NCBI RefSeq assembly: GCF_001039355.2
Contig: NW_019775963.1
Coordinates: 1 to 64,000, forward strand
Direction: 5' to 3'
DNA from: Lingula anatina
Taxonomy: Eukaryota > Brachiopoda > Lingulata > Lingulida > Lingulidae
DNA: 64,000 nucleotides
Shown: piece by piece, positions 11,001 to 26,000 of the stretch
Layout: each line of letters begins with the position of its first letter
Numbering within the stretch: position 1 is the first letter of the stretch
Position numbers and translations under genes: made by a program
Notes under the pieces: model-generated
The model's input: the letters and a program-made list of their open reading frames with translations, nothing else
What the model was told of the DNA's origin: nothing
The model's database searches: none

Positions 11001-14000
11001 TGGCGATTTTACGACAACCGTTTACTATCCAATCAAGGTGACAGCCGAGCATGCCAGGGCTCATCCTGTCGGTGTTCTGGCTGATACTCCGAAATGCGAT
11101 CTGACACACACCTTGAAAACGGGTAGTGTGGTCCGATATACCGGTTAATTCAGGATCCTTAGGTGCCGAGTCTGGTAGTTGGGTAGGCCTGTATTAGTAC
11201 TGAGGAAAACTACATTTTACTGAATTTAACTGTCAACAGACAAAAAAAAAAGTAAACACTTAAGCCTCACTACCTGAATATTGACTGAAAAGCATTTTGT
11301 AGTTTATTGAAAATTTCACCAGAAATCAGTTCAAAGCTTTGAAATGCCAAATGAATAAAATCACTGTTGAATATAAAACAGTAGGATACTATATTTTCAA
11401 TATTTTGTTGCTAATGAACATGTGGTGTTTGTTATGGTTATGACATGAAACCTTCAAAAATAGGTGTTAAAATTAAGATCAAAGTGTCAATATGCCAAGA
11501 ACAGCACCTCCATTAAAGAAAGCAGTGATGAAGAAAATAATGCCAGACATTCTTCAGTGCACTAATCACATGTGTAAGGAAAGACTGGCCCTTATTTACA
11601 GCAGTTTGTTAGTGTAAAAGGCTGTCATTATAAATCAATATCTCCCCAATGCATCTTACATGATATTGCTCTCAAGCCTTGCCCCTTGCCATTCATCTTT
11701 GAAGAACCTTCAAATTTGATTTCAATTAAGACTTCATCACAAGCCATCCGTCTCCAGGCTTTGTCAGTCTAGAAAGTGACTGGCTGATATACAATGGGCC
11801 AAATTATCTGCCACTCTGCAGTGACGTCTTATTGGCTGCAATGACAGATTAGTTATAATGGCATACATTTGCCATCAAAGTGCAATAACTTTCAGACTTG
11901 ACTGATACAAGCAGAGAGCTCTCAGCAAGTGAGGGTAATGGACAGCAGCTCCTGTTTTGAAAAATAAATTGGTTATTTCCATTTTATGATGGAGCCCACC
12001 CTTATGTTATCCTATTAAAGGAACAAATGGGAATATCTTGTGTTGTGACATAAACCGAGCACTGCGGACCACACAGGGTTCGAGGGAAGAAGTTGTGCTG
12101 AATGTGATCAATTCTGCCTATTTTGATAACGTCTGCAGAAATAAATGTGATCAATTTGACCCCTAAGTATCTGTAGTGTTCCCTTTATCAGTTTAATCAG
12201 GCCTATTTATCAAGTTCAACAAAACGTTTAAACAACTTTTCGCCACTTCATTAAGACCTGGTTGAGGGGAATGCAAAGTAAACGTGGTTATATTTTCTTA
12301 CTCTGTGCAAACACATGTCTGGACAATTATGCAAAGAAAATGGAAGGAAAATATCCATGATTACAAGAACTTGATGACTATATTGTAATTTACATACATG
12401 TACATTGAGCAGATTGGCATTGTAACAGGGTGTTTTCATTGAAGAAAATTAGCTACTTAAGTGATAAAAACAGTACTTTGGATAAATGTGTCATCTTTAA
12501 CTTTTGAATGACAAGATTTTACACAGATAATCATATCATTGACACATCTAATCATAGTCCTTTTTGATTTGCTTAAAGCATTTTGTGGATTGTATACCTT
12601 TTCCTTCCTCCTGTTGACCACTCTGTTGTATATGTATTCCAGGATGGCCGCCTTGCACCAAGCAGCTCTGGTGGGCAGCAATGAGATCATGAGGCTGCTT
12701 CTGGACGGAGGAGCTGCTGTGGACATCAAGGATAACAAAGGTACAATACAAGGCAGATGATATGGTCTGGGAATTGTTTCTGTTAAATTTTTCCTAATTT
12801 TCCCACTGGAAATGTCAATGATGTATTAAATTTTTTGTTATGAGTTTTCATTATTTCTAGATAGAATTGTTTTGAAGGCAATAAAGGTCTGCATATTGGT
12901 AACATGAATATAGTCCAAGTGCTTGTCTGATTTTCAGAGACTTAAAAAAATTACTATCTGTAGAAAATAATTTTTTTGGTATTGAAAAAATATTTTTTTG
13001 ATGATTTACCACCTTTTGGTATCAATGTCACAGCAAACATTTCTTTCACAGAAGTAACATTTTTTTTGCTGAAAAATGGTTCAGTATTTGCTAGGCCAAA
13101 GATTAAGTGCAGATGTTGTCTATTTGCAGGCATGCGTCCTCTCCACTATGCCTCCTGGCAAGGCAAGGTAGAGCCAGTACAGATTCTGCTCCAGTATGGG
13201 GCAAATACCAATGATGCTGCAGAGAATGGGGAATCCCCACTGCATTTAGCTTGCCAGCATGGTCATTATGAAGTGGTGAGTAAAAAAAAACATATATATG
13301 GACACAAAAAAAACTTTTAAGTCATATTGCATAATAGAAAGCACCAGGTTGGCACTTCTTTTATCTGTTGTAAACATGCATACATCTTTTGAAAACAGAT
13401 TCACATTTACGGTGACAGGGATTTATGCCCAAGTCTTGTAAATGACATGCTTTTCAACTATTTTGTCTGGGTTGTTGGCTTTGTAAGGTTTTTTAGATAA
13501 GGGCATAGATCTCAGATTTCTATACGTAATAGAATAAATGAAAAAGTTTGGGCTCATTTACGTAATTGGAAAATGAAAAAGAGGGTGATATGTGGGCTCA
13601 TTTATAGATTTTTTGAAATTATGAAAAATGAAATGTGCACATGAAAAATGCATCATCATAACTACAGTAGGAATGGAAGCATTCATATTATTCTAGAAGA
13701 GAATAGTGGTGCGTGGTAGTGGCACTCCCCAGCAACAAAATGAGGTTGCATTTTTCATGTAAACAGTTCATTTTTCATTCTTTTCTCATTTTTTTCTATG
13801 AAAATCATGTTAATGAACATGGATATCAATCCCTCTAATGTATTCTGTTACATCTATTCAGATTTTCTGTAGAATCTGGTTTTTCATGCCGGTGAGTTCC
13901 ATTCAGCTAAATCAGGGTAGGGAATTCCGCCCTGCCTTAATCACCAAGATTAAAATGGCGCAATCACCAATCGCCAATAATTTCTGAATCAGGTTTCACG

Positions 14001-17000
14001 CAGAATATTAGCCTCAAATAACGCATCACGCTCGAAAAATTAGGCCAATCTCGCGGAACGCAAAAGATGTTCCCTACCCTCTTAAATCCCAGTCAGATCC
14101 CACCTGTGCCTTGGCAGACCATTGTCAGTCCAAGTCCTCCAGTAATGGATCAACTGCTTGCATGCAACAGCGCTTACCACATATTACAAAAATTTCTAGC
14201 TGACAGATTTTGAATTTGATGTACACAGACTATGAGTGTGACAGTGGGGGCTGTGCAGCTGCCCCCGTGTGGAGGGTAAGGATGTGACCTCTGTCTGTTG
14301 TGACGGCGTACCATCTCTCTCTTTCTGAATGTCTACACGCAGTGTCAGGGCGGGTGCTTCCAAGTTGTCAGAGCACTCAAATTTTTGTTTGACTAAAAAC
14401 TCTGGTCACGAGGTCATTCTTTTGATGGGGAAGGCTTTTATTTATAGCTCTGTTTTGTTATGTTAAACAGTCTGGTTCTCATTGAATTAAAAGAAACCCT
14501 GGCATTGGAAATGACTTATTCTGTCTCCGCCATGTGGGTGCCTTATGGATAAATTGATGCTGTGATAAAAGAAAGGGATTGTTTTACTAATCTTAATCTT
14601 TTATTCCTGGATGCAGCATGTGTTTTTAGAGTCTCAGCAAATTGTTTCCTTTGCTTAGTGATAAAATTTTATAAATATTTTCACACCATGATGAGGCACA
14701 TTTTCAAATCAGTTACAAGGGTACCTTAGACAGGGGCGGATCCAGAGATATTTTCTGAGAGTCTTCCAAATTATCTTTGTTGATCCATCCTCCATTTTTG
14801 ACCATCTTCTGACAGAAAAAATAGATACCTGTCAATGTAAACTTGAAAATCTGACCGTCTTCCGGAAGACCCAGAAGACGGCCTTAATCCGCCCCTGTTA
14901 GATATGTAGCCTGCAAATTGCCAAAAAACCATGGACATGCAAGCTGATAGTGAATTCAGGTGTTTGTATTTGGTTTTTGTAGTTTTCTTATGGAACTTAG
15001 TGCCATTAGTGATAAAATATTTGTTTTGGTGATAATAAACAGACCTGGGTCCAACTGCTGTTATATATATATATACAAGTGTAGTTTGTTCACTCACACT
15101 GGTCTACACGGTACCACATGTTCCGTACTCCTTATTGATACGCATCTTTGAAAATAACTGTGACCAGCATCAGAAGTTTTTAGAGCTGGCCCTGGAAAAT
15201 TCACCAACTAAGTAGCAAAAGAGATAATGAATTGTATATCTGAAGTCCATTGACATTTTTCTTTGTAGATTAAAAGCAAAATATGAATGATTTTAATAAC
15301 AGCTGCCATGGCACCCTTCCTGAAGTATCTGCAATCAGCTTTCCTTTCATCTTACAGTTGCATCAGGATGAATGAAGTTGTGCTTTTAATGAAATGGCTT
15401 TTTGAGTACTTGAAAGTCCTAAATTAGGCTGAACCATGTAGACACCCCCTCCTAAGTCAGTTAGACCCTACTCCAATACCTAGATCGATCTAGCAGGATC
15501 AACCCATCTCCGTGGGGTTTCATGCTTAATTGCATTATGCTACAGCAGCCCTAATGTCTGGCATGCCTAATAAACCTGTTAGGAGATAATTTACTATTGT
15601 TTAGCAGCTTCAGTAGGCATGCCAGATATCTAAGCTGCTTAAGCTGATTGCAATTTAGTAAGAATCTACTCAGAGATAGGTCGATCTTGCTAGATCCATC
15701 TAGGTATGGGGATGGGGGTCTTAGACCTCATTCCCAGAGATAAGATCGATCCAACTAGATCGACCTAACTCCCTGGGGGTTCATGCTAAATAGCTAACAG
15801 CCAAGCGGGTGCGAAAGTTAATTACCCCCTTACAACTTGTAGTAAGCGGGACGGACATTTAAGCCGGATTATCTGACAGTAATCTAGTGAGACTCCCCAC
15901 GGGGATAGATCGATCTAAAATCCATGGGAATGAGCCCTTAGACTGAGGCAAGTTCACTTTAAAAAAAAAGTAAGATAAAACAGGATTGCTTGAACATTAG
16001 TCTCCTTGAGTGTGTCTTATTGTAATGACTAACAGCAGCACTGGGTATTTTTTTTTCTTGGCAGTTTTACTTTGCTGCTCCAACTTCTGCTGCTGAAGTG
16101 CATGTATTGTCTTGTTTATACATGAGACCATTTCATACATATGTCCAAACCACATTTCTCAAGAATGTGTTGATTCTGTGTGCTCATTGTGGCTTTTTGG
16201 TTGAAACAAATAAAACACAAGTTGAACATAAAAAGTTTGTTTTACCCATGGCAGGTCTCTTAATGTTGTTTTCTTTCTCACTGCCTTGGTTCATTGTAGG
16301 ATAAAATTGCATGTGCCCCCAAACTCAAGTTCAACACATGTCAGACACATGGTGGATAAACCAGTTTAAATTTGAGTTTTTTTTTTCTTTCTTTTGAAGT
16401 TTGTCTTGTCAAGCTCTGTCAAGCTCTGTCTTTTTTGTATCATTGCAGTTTTGTGGTTATTTTTCTGTGATGGACTTCATTCCAAGCCATCTACAGCTTA
16501 CTTCAAGATGAGATGTTAAAATGTGGGAACAACTGTCATCATGTCTGCCTCCTGCTGTCCTCTCTCCCCCCCTTCCCAAACAGGGCTGACGTGTCCCATA
16601 TGACTCACTCGTCCCCTGTAGACCCTTTTGTATTCACAGCACACTAGCTGGGGTGCCATCTGCACAAGATGGAGATCAAGTTATGGAGCATTACACTCTA
16701 TTTCTTTTCACTCAGAAAACACTTAAGAGATCTCATTTCAAGGCACAACCTTCACTAGTAAAGCTTCATTCAGATTTTCACTCCACTGCTGTTCACAGAA
16801 AGTCATTGACTTGCTTTCTCAGTATGTAGACACCAGTGTGGTCTACCGAGGCTCTATTTCCCTGATTGATCATAAGGTTACTGGGTAGAGAGCTGTCATG
16901 GCTCACTTTAAGTAATTGCCTAAATGGAAGCTAGCATGTAATAATGATGTCATGCTTGACTGGTACCTAGTTCTGTCCTGGGGCACCACTCTGGAATCTT

Positions 17001-20000
17001 TCAGGTCTGTCCTGTCCTAAGGCCCCATTCCCAATGACATTATCGGTCTACGTAGATCAGCCCAACTATGTAGAGACTCTTGCTGAGTGGAATCGGCTGA
17101 ATTGAGTGACACGCCTCCTCCTGGCTTGAGTAAAATTCAGAAAAGTTGGTGATTATATGGGTATGCTGGAAATAGGTGTTTTATTCAGTTAAATTGATTG
17201 CACTAGGCAAGATTACCTGCAAAGTTTGATCAAGCTATGTAGACCAATGGTATCTATAGGAATGGGGTCTTAGTCACAGATATATATATATATATATATA
17301 ACAGGCATCCATCATGTCAACAAGTCATTTGCACTCAGGTACATTAGCCTGGTTGGTTGTATTGGATATACTGTCTAGTGTCATTATAAATAAGGTGATT
17401 TATCTCTTAGCTTAGGCATCATAGTGGAAGTAAATCTTGTCTTTTCATGGGGAGGGGGGCATTTAATATTTTTATATTCGGTAGTTTTACTAGAGGCGCT
17501 GCACTAAAGTAACCAGTGCAGGGAATAGTCCAGATGACATCATCGAAGAATTTTATGCAATAGTGGCAAATCACATCTTAATTGCCATCTTGTGCAATAT
17601 TACAATCTTGTTGGTTGCACTATTTCCAATATATTTATATCTAGTTTTCTACTCTGTCTAAATGTATTTTTCTAATCACGAATCAAGTTAAGCCGCCCTA
17701 AGTCTGTATAGCATGACTGATCTCAGAAGATGGCTTTCAATTAAAATAAGGTCACCATTGGGAGCAAATCTAATATCCTTGTCATAAGAGTTGTCTGCTT
17801 ATGGCGAGGAAATTAGAATTGTATGGCACTGCGAGATGGGTCATTCTGTGTTTGGTTGAGTTGAGTGGAAACACAACTTTCAATGTAACCAGTCAGTCAG
17901 GCTGTCTGCCTCCATCCTTTATCTTCACCTTCACACTGTATTAACAAGGACTGTGACACATCCTTCCAACCCGGGTGCTCTCTCTCTATTGACAACACTG
18001 TATACAACACAGACAGTGGAGACAACAGTGAGCTTGTTAGGGGCCATTAGTCCTGGTAACCCAACCTCACACAGCAGACTCTGAATATGAATCAGAATAT
18101 TCTTACTGTCCTTGCTGTGCTGTCATTTGATTCCATTCCTAATTGTTTTGGCTTTGTTTGAGAACATTTCAAATTCCTACCACCAACTCAAGGCTGTCAT
18201 TTGTTACTCCAGGTTGAATTTAGTGCTCTTGATCTAATATCTCCTTTCTTAACCTTCAGTGCCATTGGATACCTCTTTTGAAAATAGCATAATTTTGTAT
18301 GGTTGACTTATCATGGACCCTGTCAAAGACACCCAAATTTTTGTAATACAAATAAGCCAAAATAGGGATTGTCATAGTAAAAATATATCCATGTAAACAT
18401 CAATTTAATTATAAGTTTTATTCCTTCTTCCTCTGCAGGTGAATCTCCTGTTGCAGCACCATGCTGATCCCACACTGAGGAACAAGGAGCACAAGACCCC
18501 CCTGGACCTGGCTTGTGAATTTGGCAGATATCGGGTAAGGTTTCTCATTATTCCATACACATTTTATCGATGAATCTAACGAGTTCTAAAAATTGCCTGT
18601 CTGATTAGTAATAATGTTGTTGTAGGAAGAAAAAAATGTACAAGTTGGGTAAAATGCATTGTGGCAAGCACTGTTGCCTGGAGGTGTGCCTATTCACCTG
18701 ATTTACATTAATGAACCTTACAAGAGAGATGCATTTCCTGATTGCTAGGATATTGATTGTGCTTGGGTTGAAATAGAAAGTCAATGGAGTGAAAGTAGAA
18801 GGAGAAGTTACAGTATGATACAGTGGTCACTTGGCACCTTATATTTATAAAGAGTGCTGTCTACAGTTTGGCTGATGTATTTCCTTCAGCATCAACCTTA
18901 TTTGTAGTTCAAAATAATTTTCCTGGAGCAAGTTGAGTTTTGTGGGGGAACAAGTTAGTAGATTGGGTGTGTGGTCCTGTCATGTACAATGTACTTAGAA
19001 CCAGAGGTCCTCCTGTCTCCCGGTTCCCTACCACACTACATTGGCACCTAGTGTTGACACAATATGTCATGTCAGTGTGTCATGTTGTGCACAGATATTG
19101 GAGAGAGAGAGAGCACATCTTGTATATCATACTTCATGACAGACATGGCATGGCAAGACTGCCTTTTACTGGTAGCTTGTCAGCATGCTTACACTAACCT
19201 AGCCCAAGCAGAACATGTTTAGATTAGCAAAATCATCGAGTCATCAACTTCTCTTCTCCTCATCAATAAGACACAGGTTGCCTTTTCATTTGGCCATATC
19301 ACTTCTTGCTGAGTAACATACATCTGTGATCTGAGGTTGTGAAGAGTACACACAATACAATGGTAAGAAATGTAACTTGCATAACTTCACCTCCAGGGGG
19401 AGCTGCAGGAATTTTGATGCTGTTTGGTTTGTGAGATCTTACAAAAACACAGAGGTGAATGAGATCTTACAAAAACACAGAGGTGAATACCAGTTAGTTA
19501 AATTACCAAATTATAGAGATGGATAGGATTTACCTTGTATTTGTAATTGTTCAGGTAATGGTGGTAATCTGATGGTTATATCACTTCAAAGCTAACAGGG
19601 GTATGGGAAGGTGGGAGACTCCTGAGCCATCTGTGAAAAATAATAATACTAATTGGATAATATCCAACCTTACTGAACAGCATATCAGAACATAAGCCCA
19701 CTTTTGAAGTTCACAAATCTGTTGTGGAATACGTTTTTCAAAACTCATTCTTTACAGAATTTCTAGAAGGCTAAGTGAAGTGTGCTACTACAGTAACAAA
19801 GCCAAAAAAAAAGATCAAAAATAGCATTTTTAACTTGCAATTATAACCTTCAAGGACCCTGTAGCCATAGATCTGAATGAACCAGGGTGAAATAAAAACT
19901 GCCTGACATTTGCACAGTGATTAGCGAAGTATTTATCTGTGCTTTTGCTGGTAATAGATATACGGGAGAGGGTGCGAGGCACACCCGATAAGGTGGCCGT

Positions 20001-23000
20001 AGTTGGTCTCTTCACCAGCACCTCCTCACAGAGGCTGACTTTGATCTCGGTCAAAATAACATACTGAAAACATCTGCCAGAAGTAGAGCTGATAAAAAAA
20101 AGTGAGGTCACTGTGAACCACTCTCAAAGTAATTTTCTCAGAAAACGTGGAGTGAAAGTCTTAAGATTTTTACTTGCACTTTGCAGTTCTTTAATCTGGG
20201 TTGTCCGTTTGATGCCTGGTTTATCACTTTTATTATAATAGCCAAAAAAGGGAGAGTATGTCTTCTGTATAGATTCAGAATGAACTGTAATATCAGCTTC
20301 ATAGCATGCTTTTATGATTTAAAATACTGAAAATTATTCTGTTATTGCACGTGTGCATTATATATGACAAGAGACAGGCAGTTTAAATCACAGCTGTTTT
20401 TGATTATGCAAGTTGATGGAATGTGAAATTACTGTTACAAGATAGATATGTATTTATCAATATAATAAATGTTGCACTATACAAAGGTAACAGAAGCAAG
20501 GCAACTGTGACTTTTCTGTCAACATACTGATGGGGGATACTAATTGTGAACCACTCATTGTGACTTCACAGTCAAATCGATCTGGTTTTAAGTCAAGTGA
20601 CAGTGAAACTTACAATGAGAATTTTTTAAAATTCACTAAAAGGCTAACATTGCAGTTTGAAATCTGGTAATTTCATAGCTAAGCCTCCTGCAGATACCGT
20701 GTGTTATGTCAAGTTGTGTTTCACGCTGAACTGACTCCTAGATATAACATTGCTAAATATGTAATCACTTACTCAGCGTGGTGTAATCAGTGAGACGCAA
20801 GAGTAGCTTCCCGCGCCCCAGGAAAGAAATCGGCTGTAAAAAGGAAGAAAAGAGAGAAAAACACTTGGATATAGAGGAGGAGGAGAAAGAAACTGTCTGA
20901 CAAATGTGGAATCTCTTATGGACTGAGAAGATTTCTGTTATTTGCCACAATTCAGTATAAATAAAACATACCTTCAGGGGTCAAAATAGTGCAGTATTGG
21001 TATATAAGTGGAATAGCCTTTTGTAGAATAAATTCTTTGCAAAGATGTTATCCCACATACTTGACTGTCACAGTTGTTGTCTAATTATTGGGTGTGGAGT
21101 GATGTTTCCAAGGCTTCTCAATGAAGGGTTATAGGTCTGCAGCAGCTGAGTTGATTAAAAACCATTTTAATGAATTTCTCCATTTAATCAAGGACAGTAA
21201 AAGTGGATTTTAAAGAGCTGGAAAAAAAACTAGATAACATTTTGTGTTGGTGGTACCATGGTAGTTATATTGGTGGTATTTTGGTGGTATTAAGCTATAA
21301 TTGGATATTGAAGTGAGAAAGATGTACTTGTTAATGTATTACTTTTTATTTGACAGCCAACAGACAATCTCGAAATGTTAACAACTTCACCCCAGTAAAA
21401 AACCAAAATCCAAGGTTATTTTAGACATTTAGTACGTGATTAATATTTTTTTCTGCTGTAATGTCAGGACACAGGTTCAACATTAGATTAACGTCATGGG
21501 GAAATGGTATGCTAGACCATTATTTCCATATAATTGCTATTTGTGTGAAAAATTATGTGGATAGATCAAAAATGATTTGTTGTGAAACTCACCATTATCC
21601 TCATTATTGGTGTTAAGTTTTAGTTCTGCACTTTCAAGATCATTTATTGTGAGCCCACATTCCTTGTAATAGACAGTATTGAGCTGTTCACAGTCAAATG
21701 TGGCACATTACCCATAGCAGGAACAGACACGGGGTTACCATCTGAAGGATATATTAATGAATATGAACACATGTTGGATATCAGAATGACCTTTGATAGA
21801 ATGGATTTACTGATGTATATATCAGTCAGATAAAAGCTTTCTCACAGGAAGGAAAGCAAGCATGCTATCTTATTATATCTGTGTGTGAACAGAGCTCATG
21901 AGAATGGTCACACATGAAGTTCATGAGAACACCACCAGGGGACAGGTAGAGGGTGATTGTGTTCAGCAAGCCTTGAGCTCACCTACTGCAATGCGCTAGA
22001 AATAGAAATGAACGGTATCCTATCTAATGCACTGGGCAGTTACCACAAGTACACTGGCTCTTGCTTGTTGTGTTTGTGTGTTTTTACTCTAATTTTTGAT
22101 GAGAGAAAAATTGAGAATCAAGTAACATATGTACAGTGAATTGTTTGAGGCTTAAGTATGCCCAGTAATTCACAGTTCAGGAACTTTTTTGACCAATGAA
22201 TTGCTTGCTTCACACTTAATTTCATCTTTGATAAACTTTTCAAGGAAAAAAAGGAATAAATGAAAAAAATGAATGGGAAATTAAACAGTGCGGAATGTGG
22301 ACTGATTCCATATCCTTCTTTTTTTTATGAAGGTTTGATTTATTACATGCTTTATGAAGTACTTCTGCTGGGGGATTAGGATCAGAGGCTTTTTTATATT
22401 TTATGTAGGAAGTTTGAGTGCATTGGCTATGGTTTTGAGGACATATAATGGCATATGACATTTGCATGGTTAGTGTTAGCAACATAAGAGGAAACAATAT
22501 GTAATTTTCTTCCTGCATGCTGTTTTGTCTCTGAAGCAAGTCACTTACTGCTGAGACAGGCGAAGTATTGTTCTTGGCAGACTTTACTGCTGCATATTAC
22601 AGTTTTTTAAAATAAGGTCTCCTTAAGGATAAAAAATATATTATTTATGTATTCACATGAAGGGTACAAATACTATCTTTTATAACTGTTGTGATATTTG
22701 TGTGTTCCAGGTAGCAGAGCTGCTGATAGACAGTAACCTGTGTAACTGCCTGCTGATGGAAACTCCTGAAGACATGCTGGACAATACGCGGACTACAGGA
22801 CTCCATCTGGCCGCTAAAAACGGGCACGGGGACATCATTAGGTAAGCAGAAGGTGCCCGTGTTAGCACCAAAGTAACCATTGTGTCGCATGGGAAGTCAT
22901 AAATTTCATTGGTGTGGAGGTCAAAGAAACTGTTAACTGGAGAATGATTAATGGCTCCGTGAACTATACACCCAGTCATGTGAAAAGGAACAAACAATTG

Positions 23001-26000
23001 AAGATCTAAAAAAACCGAAGGTAGGTGGCTGTGATTTTGATCTGTGTGGACCTTTTTGTATGTAAATGAGGTTACCAGACACTGACTTGTTGGACTGGAC
23101 TGGACTAGAGTGGACAAAAGGTGGAGCCACAGGTATTTCTGCTATTGACTAGTTTATTTTCACAGGTGATAGAAACCAGGGATATTTGTCTATTGGAGGA
23201 GGGCTGCAGGTATTCCTCATAAAAAAAGTTGGCTTCTGTTTGGGATCAATTGAAGCAAATATACTGTCTATTTTTACAAGTGATCTGAAGTACAAATTTG
23301 GTTTTCTTGTTCTTTAGTCAAGCAGACTGGCAGTCTGTCTATCTGTCTATCTGTCTGTCTGTCTGTTGGTATGGTTTGTTGTCCATTTATCTGTCCTTAT
23401 GTAAACAGGTATCATGGAATCTAGAAACTGCTTACAGTGTGAAATCATAGATTTGTGTTAGTTATTTGGCATTGCCTTTCAAAGGAACATCTGTCTGGAG
23501 GGTACATTCCAGTCTGAGTTAATTTATTCCTCCGATTCCAAGATTTGGTTTGTTTTTTCTGCGTCCATACACTATGTTGGCTCTCATTTGAAGATATAAA
23601 GAATGTGAGAAGGCTACTTGATAAGTTGTCAAACTTAAAGGATTGTCAAATTCTTGCAAAATTTAAAAGATGATAAGCAGCATATAGTGTACTTACGTAC
23701 TTACATGGTAAAACAACATTTTGTATTCCTTGTGTGACATATGCAGTATTCAAAAACACGCAAATATGGATAACTTTCCTTTAAAGTCCACATTGCAGTA
23801 AACCAGTTATAAGTTCTTCTCTGTTAAAGGTGAACATGAATATTGTACCCCCTTAGGTAACAAAAATATATGCCATCACTCTTTGGTCTGTGAATGGCTT
23901 CATCTTTGCCAATGAGAAGTCATGCTCTGGGTACAAAAGATGTGCACTGTTCTAGCCTCAAACCTTTTTTATCATAGCAGCACAGAGGGCCTCCTCCTCA
24001 TTCACAGGTAAAAGGTTGAAAGGTGAGTTTTATAGAGAGAAAGTTAAAAATAACTGATATATTACGGCAGTTAAGTTGGCCTGTCCCGTGTTAAGCTGCC
24101 TGTGGTGTATAGATATGGGTGCCTTCACCTGAGCTTCTTCTGGACTCACATCTGGGGTAAGTACCCCGTCCGTGCCATAGAAACCACTCTGCCTGACCAC
24201 CTGGACGTTAAGGAGGAATTTATATTCCAGGAACCGAGATAAAAACAAGTGTTTGTGAATTTGAAAGCTGGCCTACCAGGTACAGCTGTAATTTTGGAAG
24301 AAGCAGTGGGCTATGAAAGCATTAGGCCCATGTGTGGGAAGTTGATAGCAGTTATATGTCCAATACTGTTGGGAGTAATTGTGTAAAAAGCTTTCATGTT
24401 TTGTACCTGTTATAATACTATATTTCTTATCATTTCACTCCACTCATCACAAGAGGCCCAGGTTACCCACTGTGCATTTGTCAGAGAAGTTGGAATATTG
24501 TCAGAGTATCTCAGTTTAGCTTCCCCTGATTGCTTATTGTATACAGAGAATGAAGATGTTTATTGGAGGTGTGCTTTAGTTGCGTAATAAAATTCTGTGT
24601 CATCTCAGAGATGATTGTTCCTGAACAACTGTGTTGTTTCCACACTAAACAAGACACCTGTAGTGACAATACCACATTGTGGGCCACTCCATGTGATCAG
24701 GTGGACCATCAGAAATGTGTTCTTACGTGAAGTGGAGGGAATTTTGTTTTCATTTTCAGCACACTTCATAACATTCAGTGAAAGAACCGGGGGAAGTGTT
24801 ACGCACCTTGGTATGTTGTATACAAAGCTGCATATCTGTAGTTTGACAACAGAGCTGCTGAATGCAACTTGTGTAACAGGAGAGATGGTAACTTGTCTAC
24901 TATTGTGTTGGTATTTTCCAGACTCCTCCTTCAAGCTGGGGTGGATATTAACAGACAGACCCTACAAGGGACTTGTCTACATGAGGCTGCATTGTACGGG
25001 AAGATAGAAGTTGTGAAACTGCTGCTAGATGTAAGTACAAGCTTTTTAGCTTTCTACAAAGAGAGCATTTCATTGTTGTTTAAATATTATTGTGTTTTGT
25101 CATGCAAAATGTGTAGATGTGGGTAAACCTCTTGTATATAAACATGAACTGTATGATTTTACTGGAAAAATATTTGTTTTGTTGTCATAAAAATTGCATT
25201 TAGTAATATCTTGAATTTATGAATTAAAAGTGATAAGTTACAACTGGACACAAAATTAGATATACAAAATACATGGTCTAGTAGTTTTAGTAAACAAGTG
25301 TTTTTCTAATTTTTATTTTATTATTTTTTTAGACAGTTTTGATTGAAATTTCTGGTGGTTATTGCTACAAATGTCAGTCCTTTCATGGTAAACAGTTGTT
25401 CTCACTGTGAAAGTTAATAACTTATGTTTTCCTCATATCTACGAGGTGAAGGCAAGGGCTCTTGTGTCAGAAGTGATTTTGTCCTACATGTGAACAACCT
25501 GCCAATGTACAGGTATCCATGCCATGTGGACAAAATCTAGTTTGCATCAAGCAGTGTTTTACTTATGATGTTTGTAACTCAAAAAATTGGGTTGGTTAAA
25601 CTGCATGGTAAACCTGTGATAAAGGTGAAGTGGTCACGGCTGATATTTCATAGGGTTATGTATTTAAACTCATTTTTGGGGAAAAGAACAACAGCCTTGG
25701 GTACTGAAAATCTATTTTTCTTTTTCATTTTGGAATTGATGCCAAAGGTGCAAATAGTTCATGTGAACTGGGGGATATAGAAATGTTATCAGTTAGGGAT
25801 GCTGAAATGGTTCCAGGTTTTTGAGGTGTTTTTCAGTGAAACTACAGAATTACTTACAGAGGATGGTCTGTCAGTGTTGTGGTAGTTTGTTCTTATTTAT
25901 TTAGAAACAGAAATACAGTATATACTGAGTAAGCCATGGTTTATTTTGTAACCAGTATGAGGAAATGTAAGCACATAAACAAGACTGTAATTGTAGAGAC

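Larger units (their letters stand above)
5100..12642 (+). other. Caskin intron, 7.5 kb
   Basis: No other exon supported. Contains a TTA-family MITE near 5477-5750 and the 553-bp inverted-repeat element at 10640-11192. A 20-bp sequence is repeated at about 6731-6765. The open frames seen near 7.7-8.4 kb lack domains or splice context. Confidence 0.7.
13276..18438 (+). other. Caskin intron, 5.2 kb, MITE-rich
   Basis: Contains two 167-bp MITEs, three palindromic TTA-type MITEs and two TA microsatellites. No supported exon. Confidence 0.7.

Noticed and set aside
12644-12646. ATG as Caskin start codon
   Set aside because: The exon at 5048-5099 encodes the conserved preceding segment and joins in phase, so this Met is internal.
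24058-24248. Protein-like minus-strand open frame ([20 protein letters not shown]) in a Caskin intron
   Set aside because: No AG at its 5' edge and no GT where the frame ends; no family recognised. Kept only as a note.
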